Shown: positions 36,324-45,027 of the stretch, in pieces | How positions within the stretch are numbered: the stretch's first letter is position 1 | Layout of the letters: each line of letters begins with the position of its first letter | Source of the DNA: Nemertoderma westbladi | Taxonomy: Eukaryota > Xenacoelomorpha > Nemertodermatida > Nemertodermatidae | Length of the DNA: 45,027 bases | Assembly (NCBI GenBank): GCA_032718475.1 | Contig: JAUCBJ010000364.1 | Span: forward strand, 1 to 45,027 | Direction of reading: 5' to 3' | The notes under the pieces: model-generated | Database searches by the model: none | Seen by the model: only the letters and a program-made list of their open reading frames with translations | What the model was told of the DNA's origin: nothing | Made by a program: the position numbers and the translations under genes

Positions 36324-38169
36324 CGACACTGTAAGTACTGGACATTGATTGTGTGTGGTGTATACTGTACACAGTAAGTACTGGACGTTGATTGTGTGTG
36401 GTGTATACTGTACACAGTAAGTACTGGACATTGATTGTGTGTGGTGTATACTGTACACAGTAAGTACTGGACGTTGATTGTGTGGTGGTGTATACTACAC
36501 TGTACGTACTGGACATTGATTGTGTGTGGTGTATACTGTACACTCTAAGTACTGTACGTTGATTGTGTGGTGGTGTATACGACACTGTAAGTACTGGACG
36601 TTGATTGTGTGTGGTGTATACTGTACACAGTAAGTACTGGACATTGATTGTGTGTGGTGTATACTGTACACAGTAAGTACTGGACGTTGATTGTGTGTGG
36701 TGTATACTGTACACAGTAAGTACTGGACGTTGATTGTGTGTGGTGTATACTGTACACAGTAAGTACTGGACATTGATTGTGTGTGGTGTATACGACACTG
36801 TAAGTACTGGACATTGATTGTGTGTGGTGTATACTGTACACAGTAAGTACTGGACATTGATTGTGTGTGGTGTATACTGTACACAGTAAGTACTGTACGT
36901 TGATTGTGTGGTGGTGTATACTACACTGTAAGTACTGGACGTTGATTGTGTGTGGTGTATACTACACTGTAAGTACTGGACGTTGATTGTGTGTGGTGTA
37001 TACGACACTGTAAGTACTGGACGTTGATTGTGTGTGGTGTATACTGTACACAGTAAGTACTGTACGTTGATTGTGTGGTGGTGTATACTACACTGTAAGT
37101 ACTGTACGTTGATTGTGTGTGGTGTATACTACACTGTAAGTACTGGACGTTGATTGTGTGTGGTGTATACGACACTGTAAGTACTGGACGTTGATTGTGT
37201 GTGGTGTATACTGTACACAGTAAGTACTGGACGTTGATTGTGTGTGGTGTATACTGTACACAGTAAGTACTGGACGTTGATTGTGTGTGGTGTATACTGT
37301 ACACAGTAAGTACTGGACATTGATTGTGTGTGGTGTATACGACACTGTAAGTACTGGACATTGATTGTGTGTGGTGTATACTGTACACAGTAAGTACTGG
37401 ACATTGATTGTGTGTGGTGTATACTGTACACAGTAAGTACTGTACGTTGATTGTGTGGTGGTGTATACTACACTGTAAGTACTGTACGTTGATTGTGTGT
37501 GGTGTATACTACACTGTAAGTACTGGACGTTGATTGTGTGTGGTGTATACGACACTGTAAGTACTGGACGTTGATTGTGTGTGGTGTATACTGTACACAG
37601 TAAGTACTGTACGTTGATTGTGTGGTGGTGTATACTGTACACAGTAAGTACTGTACGTTGATTGTGTGTGGTGTATACTACACAGTAAGTACTGGACGTT
37701 GATTGTGTGTGGTGTATACTGTACACAGTAAGTACTGTACGTTAATTGTGTGGTGGTGTATACTACACTGTAAGTACTGGACGTTGATTGTGTGTGGTGT
37801 ATACTACACTGTAAGTACTGGACGTTGATTGTGTGTGGTGTATACTACACAGTAAGTACTGGACGTTGATTGTGTGTGGTGTATACTGTACACAGTAAGT
37901 ACTGTACGTTGATTGTGTGGTGGTGTATACTACACTGTAAGTACTGGACGTTGATTGTGTGTGGTGTATACTACACTGTGAGTACTGGACGTTGATTGTG
38001 TGTGGTGTATACTGTACACAGTAAGTACTGGACGTTGATTGTGTGTGGTGTATACGTACACAGTAAGTACTGGACGTTGATTGTGTGTGGTGTATACGAC
38101 ACTGTAAGTACTGGACGTTGATTGTGTGTGGTGTATACTACACTGTAAGTACTGGACGTTGATTGTGTG

Positions 38170-41100
38170 GTGGTGTATACTACACAGTAAGTACTGGACA
38201 TTGATTGTGTGTGGTGTATACTACACTGTAAGTACTGGACATTGATTGTGTGTGGTGTATACTGTACACTAAGTACTGGACATTGATTGTGTGTGGTGTA
38301 TACTACACTGTAAGTACTGGACGTTGATTGTTTGTGGTGTATACTACACAGTAAGTACTGGACATTGATTGTGTGTGGTGTATACTACACAGTAAGTACT
38401 GGACATTGATTGTGTGTGGTGTATACTACACTGTAAGTACTGGACATTGATTGTGTGTGGTGTATACTGTACACTAAGTACTGTACGTTGATTGTGTGGT
38501 GGTGTATACTACACTGTAAGTACTGGACATTGATTGTGTGTGGTGTATACTACACTGTAAGTACTGGACGTTGATTGTGTGTGGTGTATACTGTACACTG
38601 TAAGTACTGTACGTTGATTGTGTGTGGTGTATACTACACTGTAAGTACTGGACGTTGATTGTGTGTGGTGTATACTACACTGTAAGTACTGGACGTTGAT
38701 TGTGTGGTGGTGTATACTGTACACTGTAAGTACTGTACGTTGATTGTGTGGTGGTGTATACTACACTGTAAGTACTGGACATTGATTGTGTGTGGTGTAT
38801 ACTACACTGTAAGTACTGGACATTGATTGTGTGTGGTGTATACTACACTGTAAGTACTGGACGTTGATTGTGTGTGGTGTATAATGTACACTGTAAGTAC
38901 TGTACGTTGATTGTGTGTGGTGTATACTGTACACAGTAAGTACTGTACGTTGATTGCGTGTGGTGTATACTGTACACAGTAAGTACTGTACGTTGATTGT
39001 GTGTGGTGTATACTGTACACAGTAAGTACTGTGCGTTGATTGTGTGTGGTGTATACGACACTGTAAGTACTGGACGTTGATTGTTTGTGGTGTATACGAC
39101 ACTGTAAGTACTGGACATTGATTGCAGTACTGGACATTGATTGCGTGTGGTGTATACTACACTGTAAGTACTGGACGTTGATTGTGTGTGGTGTATACTA
39201 CACTGTAAGTACTGGACGTTGATTGTGTGTGGTGTATACTACACTGTAAGTACTGGACATTGATTGTTTGTGGTGTATACGACACTGTAAGTACTGGACA
39301 TTGATTGTGTGTGGTGTATACTGTACACAGTAAGTACTGTGCGTTGATAGTGTGGTGGTGTATACTACACTGTAAGTACTGGACGTTGATTGCGTGTGGT
39401 GTATACTACACTGTAAGTACTGGACATTGATTGTGTGTGGTGTATACTACACTGTAAGTACTGGACATTGATTGTGTGTGGTGTATACTGTACACAGTAA
39501 GTACTGTGCGTTGATAGTGTGGTGGTGTATACTACACTGTAAGTACTGGACGTTGATTGCGTGTGGTGTATACTACACTGTAAGTACTGGACATTGATTG
39601 TGTGTGGTGTATACTACACTGTAAGTACTGGACATTGATTGTGTGTGGTGTATACTACACTGTAAGTACTGGACATTGATTGTGTGTGGTGTATACTACA
39701 CTGTAAGTACTGGACGTTGATTGTGTGTGGTGTATACTACACTGTAAGTACTGGACATTGATTGTTTGTGGTGTATACGACACTGTAAGTACTGGACGTT
39801 GATTGTTTGTGGTGTATACGACATTGTAAGTACTGGACGTTGATTGTTTGTGGTGTATACTACACTGTAAGTACTGGACATTGATTGTGTGTGGTGTATA
39901 CTGTACACAGTAAGTACTGGACATTGATTGCAGTACTGGACATTGATTGCGTGTGGTGTATACTACACTGTAAGTACTGGACGTTGATTGTGTGTGGTGT
40001 ATACTACACTGTAAGTACTGGACGTTGATTGTGTGTGGTGTATACTACACTGTAAGTACTGGACATTGATTGTTTGTGGTGTATACGACACTGTAAGTAC
40101 TGGACGTTGATTGTTTATGGTGTATACGACACTGTAAGTACTGGACGTTGATTGTGTGTGGTGTATACTACACTGTAAGTACTGGACATTGATTGTTTGT
40201 GGTGTATACGACACTGTAAGTACTGGACGTTGATTGTTTGTGGTGTATACGACACTGTAAGTACTGGACGTTGATTGTTTGTGGTGTATACTACACTGTA
40301 AGTACTGGACATTGATTGTGTGTGGTGTATACTACACTGTAAGTACTGGACATTGATTGTTTGTGGTGTATACGACACTGTAAGTACTGGACGTTGATTG
40401 TGTGTGGTGTATACGACACTGTAAGTACTGGACGTTGATTGTGTGGTGGTGTATACTACACTGTAAGTACTGGACATTGATTGTGTGTGGTGTATACTGT
40501 ACACAGTAAGTACTGTGCGTTGATTGTGTGGTGGTGTATACTACACTGTAAGTACTGGACGTTGATTGTGTGTGGTGTATACTGTACACAGTAAGTACTG
40601 GACATTGATTGCAGTACTGGACATTGATTGCGTGTGGTGTATACTACACTGTAAGTACTGGACGTTGATTGTGTGTGGTGTATACTACACTGTAAGTACT
40701 GGACGTTGATTGTGTGTGGTGTATACTACACTGTAAGTACTGGACATTGATTGTTTGTGGTGTATACGACACTGTAAGTACTGGACATTGATTGTTTGTG
40801 GTGTATACGACACTGTAAGTACTGGACGTTGATTGTTTGTGGTGTATACGACACTGTAAGTACTGGACGTTGATTGTGTGTGGTGTATACGACACTGTAA
40901 GTACTGGACGTTGATTGTGTGGTGGTGTATACTACACTGTAAGTACTGGACATTGATTGTGTGTGGTGTATACTGTACACAGTAAGTACTGTGCGTTGAT
41001 TGTGTGGTGGTGTATACTACACTGTAAGTACTGGACGTTGATTGTGTGTGGTGTATACTGTACACAGTAAGTACTGGACGTTGATTGTGTGTGGTGTATA

Positions 41101-41640
41101 CTACACAGTAAGTACTGTACGTTGATTGTTTGTGGTGTATACGACACTGTAAGTACTGGACATTGATTGCAGTACTGGACATTGATTGCGTGTGGTGTAT
41201 ACTACACTGTAAGTACTGGGCGTTGATTGTGTGTGGTGTATACTACACTGTAAGTACTGGACATTGATTGTGTGTGGTGTATACTGTACACAGTAAGTAC
41301 TGTACGTTGATTATGTGGTGGTGTATACTACACAGTAAGTACTGTACGTTGATTGTGTGTGGTGTATACTGTACACTGTAAGTACTGGACGTTGATTGTG
41401 TGTGGTGTATACTGTACACTGTAAGTACTGGACGTTGATTGTGTGTGGTGTATACTACACTGTAAGTACTGGACGTTGATTGTTTGTGGTGTATACGACA
41501 CTGTAAGTACTGGACATTGATTGCAGTACTGGACATTGATTGTGTGGTGGTGTATACTACACTGTAAGTACTGGACATTGATTGTGTGTGGTGTATACTG
41601 TACACTGTAAGTACTGGACGTTGATTGTGTGTGGTGTATA
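38170..41640. repeat. Block duplication within array C, right copy (period 5317 bp)
   Basis: Counterpart of 32853-36323. Just after it, 41654-42163 matches 37481-37990 (offset 4173 bp, with the rare GTTAATTG unit at 41914 and 37741). The right end of array C was therefore built by at least two overlapping block duplications. Confidence 0.88.
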
Positions 41641-42336
41641 CTACACAGTAAGTACTGTACGTTGATTGTGTGTGGTGTATACTACACTGTAAGTACTGGA
41701 CGTTGATTGTGTGTGGTGTATACGACACTGTAAGTACTGGACGTTGATTGTGTGTGGTGTATACTGTACACAGTAAGTACTGTACGTTGATTGTGTGGTG
41801 GTGTATACTGTACACAGTAAGTACTGTACGTTGATTGTGTGTGGTGTATACTACACAGTAAGTACTGGACGTTGATTGTGTGTGGTGTATACTGTACACA
41901 GTAAGTACTGTACGTTAATTGTGTGGTGGTGTATACTACACTGTAAGTACTGGACGTTGATTGTGTGTGGTGTATACTACACTGTAAGTACTGGACGTTG
42001 ATTGTGTGTGGTGTATACTACACAGTAAGTACTGGACGTTGATTGTGTGTGGTGTATACTGTACACAGTAAGTACTGTACGTTGATTGTGTGGTGGTGTA
42101 TACTACACTGTAAGTACTGGACGTTGATTGTGTGTGGTGTATACTACACTGTGAGTACTGGACATTGATTGTTTGTGGTGTATACGACACAGTAAGTACT
42201 GTACGTTGATTATGTGGTGGTGTATACTACACTGTAAGTACTGGACGTTGATTGTGTGTGGTGTATACGACACAGTAAGTACTGGACGTTGATTGTGTGG
42301 TGGTGTATACTACACTGTAAGTACTGGACGTTGATT

Positions 42337-43700
42337 AAAAATTGGAGAGATACGCCTATTCCTACTATCGGAAGAGACGGTAACAATACCTGCAATATCC
42401 TACTGTAAAGTTTGTAAATCAAATCATAAATCCGACCTTCTCACCAAAACAGTAAACCCCAAGTAAGCGAATATATTGCAGTATCGATCTCTTTTAACCG
42501 GTGAGGCAGAAAACAGTCTACGAGCAGACAAACTTCGATAAAACAAAATCCCGCGCAGCGAATCCTAAAATCAGGCTGACTCACTGACGGACTAAGGGGC
42601 TCGTATACTTTGCCGCGGTGTGATTTATATGGTTGGGCAAAGGGACGCTAGCTAGGTGTAGAGCAGATTTAGAGATGTCTAACTAGCGAGCAAAGTGCAG
42701 TAAGGACGAAAGTTAATTTTATATATTTCGAGGTGTAAATAAATTTTAACGCGCGTGTGTTAATTCTGAACGGTCAAAGCAGTTTTGCTCCTTCACATAT
42801 ATAATTACTGGGTACGGTGTGCATTTTACGAATATTCTAATTTTATAACTTGTAGGTCCAATACTCACGAATGATAAGGTTCCTTCCCCTCTTGCGTATT
42901 TCCAGGACTCAAATTCAGGCATAAGGTTAATACTACGCCCAGAATTCGGCAATTTTAGGTACCAGGTCCCTAATACTGAGAAGAGATGTGTTAGTTTACT
43001 ACTGTAGGCGTACGGGTACTAATAGCTATCCTGGCTCCTATCTAGAATTTTAGTCACCCAGGTAGTCCGGGTAACTTCCTATTAGGGCGTTGGCGGGGAC
43101 ACGGTAGATGTTAGTATATCCCTGATAGCCTCAATTTATTTGCGCCTAGCGTAAACTGCCCTACCGCCTGAACGGTACAATCCCAATTCAGGTGAAAACA
43201 CAGCAACCCCCTAGCCTACAAGTTCTGATGTAATGGACACTGTTGTACGGCAAATAGTCGCACACACACCTGTACTTAGCAAGAGTTAAGCGTACAGTTT
43301 GCTGCACCCTAACCAATGTGTATGCCTTGTACCGGTGTGCCTACGTCCTATCTGCGTACTAGTATCTGCTCTCTCTCCCTCTCCCCCGTAGGAATATGAA
43401 GGTCTACTGCGGTTTTTCCCTGAATCAAGACAGTACAGTCCCTATGATGTAATTTTGGGCTCACAGCGTGTCACTACGTCTACCTTTGATCTTTTGGTCT
43501 TACACTTAGGTAGCAAGGATCGAACGCTGTCTAACCTTTCAGGCGATGGGCGAATAACTTTAAATGGTATTGCGGGTCGTCTCTCGTCTACATTCCCGTG
43601 ATGTTCCCGTTCATTGCTGCGGCCCGATCTCTAGCTGGCCATCCTGTCCCTGAGTTTATTCACCGTAGTGAAACCATAGTAAAACAGAAAGGCTGAGGGA
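42337..43700. other. Single-copy region with no recognised gene
   Basis: AT-rich up to about 42950, then more balanced composition to about 43680. A minus-strand open frame (42746-42952) contains INLMPEFESWKYARGEGTLS and a GTGAGT donor-like site. I do not recognise the peptide, and the evidence for an exon is thin. The compositional change near 42950 could mark a mobile-element edge, possibly the internal part of the LTR-like block to its right, but I see no gag, protease or RT motif. Confidence 0.4.
43392..43601 (+). other. Possible 3'-terminal exon, unrecognised (weak)
   Basis: A long pyrimidine run (TGCTCTCTCTCCCTCTCCCC) ends in GTAG at 43391, a textbook 3' splice site. An open frame of 69 codons starts right after it (EYEGLLRFFPESRQYSPYDV at the beginning) and stops at TGA 43599-43601. 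The in-frame codon before it is TAG, so the frame opens exactly at the acceptor. I recognise no domain. The frame may be open by chance. Confidence 0.2.
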
Positions 43701-43710
43701 ATATTCTGAC

Positions 43711-43716
43711 TTTATT
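43711..43716 (-). terminator. AATAAA polyadenylation signal of the LTR-like block
   Basis: AATAAA on the minus strand in the context TGTAATAAAGTC, about 110 bp downstream of the TATA box. A signal this close after a promoter is typical of the R/U5 part of a long terminal repeat. Confidence 0.4.
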
Positions 43717-43823
43717 ACAGAAGACACAATTATAATACAATGTAATCTGAGAATAAACTAAGCACGACAGAATAAATCTGAGAATAGTGAAGTAATTGAT
43801 TGATAACTAATGAACGAATCGCA

Positions 43824-43973
43824 CCTTTATATACTAAATTTGTGCCGCAATCAATCGAGAAAATTCTCGATTGTTCTATGAGTTCTAACAAGGTTTTAAA
43901 GATAGCTTATTGGTCCAGCTAATATATAACTTGCACGACATTGGTTACAATCAAATAACTACAGCCTTATTGG
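43824..43973 (-). promoter_or_regulatory. TATA/CCAAT promoter, possibly an LTR, reading leftward
   Basis: On the minus strand there are three CCAAT boxes (43969-43973, 43940-43944 and 43909-43913), about 30 bp apart. An inverted repeat follows (43852-43873), then a strong TATA box, TATATAAAGG, at 43824-43833. Initiation would be expected near 43795-43803. Together with AATAAA at 43711-43716, this resembles the U3-R-U5 order of an LTR. I found no second copy in the window and could not fix TG/CA ends or a primer-binding site, so a cellular promoter or a solo LTR remains possible. Confidence 0.45.
43852..43873. repeat. Inverted repeat (10-bp arms, 2-bp spacer)
   Basis: CAATCGAGAA and TTCTCGATTG are perfect reverse complements separated by AA. 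They lie between the CCAAT boxes and the TATA box of the minus-strand promoter-like block, and could be a binding site for a dimeric factor or a small cruciform. Confidence 0.6.
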
Positions 43974-44045
43974 TACAGATAAATGCAATTAATTTGTAGC
44001 GGTTAATTTAAATGAGTTGAAATTCTGCACAAAAAATAATTCGCA

Positions 44046-44117
44046 CTTACTAGGATTCGAACTCGATACCTACTATACTTATAATTTCCAACGCTCTACC
44101 AACTGAGCTACTGAACC
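44046..44117 (-). ncRNA. tRNA-derived SINE head or tRNA pseudogene
   Basis: The minus strand has a perfect RNA polymerase III A box, TAGCTCAGTTGG (44099-44110), with an intact D stem (GCTC/GAGC). A B box with one mismatch, AGTTCGAATCC, lies at 44053-44063, at normal tRNA spacing. The acceptor halves do not pair (GGTTCAG against TAAGTGC), and the T stem and anticodon stem are poorly paired. A functional tRNA is therefore unlikely; a SINE head or decayed tRNA is the better reading. I could not define a SINE body or tail. Confidence 0.65.
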
Positions 44118-44439
44118 ACTTGACCGATAGATGCATAATAGATAGAACCAATACTAATGAGAACTCAAAGCAATCTTTACAAAGTTAGTTCGAATAAAAT
44201 AAATTTTTGAAAATCCACGGCATTTAGGGAATATAATTCTATACCGCTCCATGAAAACAGGATATTATCGTGCATAAAATATACGGTTTTCACCAATAAT
44301 CAATCAAACTATAGAATACTTAGGGCGTACTTACATATTTACAATTAAGTTTCAAACAATACTTCCTTTCTACGTAATGATTCGATACAAAATAATTACA
44401 AATTCAAACTTTACGTATTTAAGGCTTTACTGAGTAAGT

Positions 44440-45027
44440 ACAATATAAATCTAAATTAAATTCACCAATATAAATCTATTGCATCTCAAATATTGCATAA
44501 ATTCAAACAATTACAAATACAAATAAATGAAAACAATAAGAAAGGCTCGCAAGTCTTCCATCTACTATTGCATCTCAAATATTGCATAAATTCAAGTAAT
44601 TACAAATACTTTCGTACCTAAATGTAGATTGCATAGGTTTGGAATAATTACAAATATGAGTCTTTCTGAGCACAAAATTTTCTGTCTATAAAACTTTCTC
44701 TTTAGGTACAAATACTGCTTATAAAATGTAAATTGCATAATATTCGGAACAATATAAATTGCATAAGTTCAGAATAATATAAATTGCATAAGTTCGAAAT
44801 AATCACGTAAATATAAGATATAAATTCTTACTAAATATAAATCTTACTAAATATAAGTCTTTACTTAAATATTAATATAAACTGCATAAGTTTAGAATAA
44901 TATAAACCTTTGCATCTCAAATATGAAACATAAATCTTTCAAATATAAGTTCCTTCTAAATATAAACTTTCTAAATTTCATAAATTCGGAACAATACAAA
45001 TTGTATGAGTTTTCTAAATATAAAACA
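44440..45027. repeat. Degenerate AT-rich repeat field
   Basis: Short motifs recur imperfectly: ATAAATTGCATAAGTTC, TATAAATCTT and ACAATTACAAATA. The 31-bp string starting CTATTGCATCTCAAATATTG occurs at 44476 and again at 44565, 89 bp apart. No gene is visible. It looks like an old, diverged low-complexity tandem array that continues past the window. Confidence 0.6.

Larger units (their letters stand above)
21503..42336. repeat. Array C, third and largest part
   Basis: About 20.8 kb of the same 41-44-bp units in one orientation, with no interruption that I can see. Together with the earlier parts, array C holds roughly 640 units. Regional subtypes exist. 24.5-27.6 kb is rich in TACATTGTAAG units and AAACTCTAAG units. 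28-32 kb is rich in GTAGGTTGATTG units. 33.5-36.2 kb and 39.1-41.5 kb are rich in GTTTGTGG units and contain a truncated unit, TTGATTGCAGTACTGG. All minus-strand open frames here come from unit runs lacking stops and are not genes. The array ends at TTGATT (42336), where it joins AT-rich single-copy DNA. Confidence 0.95.

Noticed and set aside
12223-42422. Dozens of minus-strand open frames (Tyr/Thr/His/Gln-rich) in array C
   Set aside because: These are translations of 41-44-bp satellite units. They start and stop wherever unit lengths shift the frame, and they overlap each other in different frames.
44046-44117. Functional tRNA gene
   Set aside because: The A box and D stem are good, but the acceptor, anticodon and T stems do not pair.

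Overview
This is eukaryotic, almost certainly metazoan, DNA. There are no bacterial-style operons. About 83% of the 45 kb is made of four tandem-repeat arrays, and the rest is retrotransposon sequence, AT-rich intron-like or intergenic DNA, and one clear protein-coding exon. That exon (9012-9334, minus strand) encodes part of a tubulin tyrosine ligase-like protein of the TTLL3/TTLL8 (tubulin glycylase) type, which implies a ciliated or flagellated animal. The LINE types present suggest an invertebrate, but I cannot name the species.

Layout. 1-49: the last bases of a LINE whose longer copies lie further along the window. 50-5649: array A, a 27-bp AT-rich satellite. 5650-8326: array D, a 42-bp GC-rich minisatellite. 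About 8381-8968: the 3' end of a second, unrelated LINE. 9012-9334: the TTLL exon. 9404-11389: array B, 49/46-bp units. 11390-12280: an AT-rich spacer. 12281-42336: array C, 41-44-bp units related to B, interrupted by two identical 1.46-kb LINE copies (17113-18573 and 20042-21502). 42337-45027: single-copy AT-rich DNA with an LTR- or promoter-like block reading leftward, a decayed tRNA-derived SINE head, and a simple AT-rich repeat field.

The most interesting structure is the relation between the LINE and the satellites. All three 3' ends of this LINE family in the window join a minisatellite, in two unrelated satellites (A once, C twice), and each time just before an AGTA. A matching array C site without the element survives at 22760/22761 and defines the junction to the base. 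The two copies in C are not independent insertions: they lie in a 2929-bp tandem duplication that includes their satellite flanks. The arrays also show several recent block duplications (periods 783, 820, 599, 1632, 5317 and 4173 bp), so unequal exchange or replication slippage has been active here.

If the TTLL gene is intact, arrays B and C lie in the intron just upstream of this exon, and that intron would exceed 35 kb. The long open frames inside the arrays are by-products of repeat units without stop codons. I do not consider them genes.
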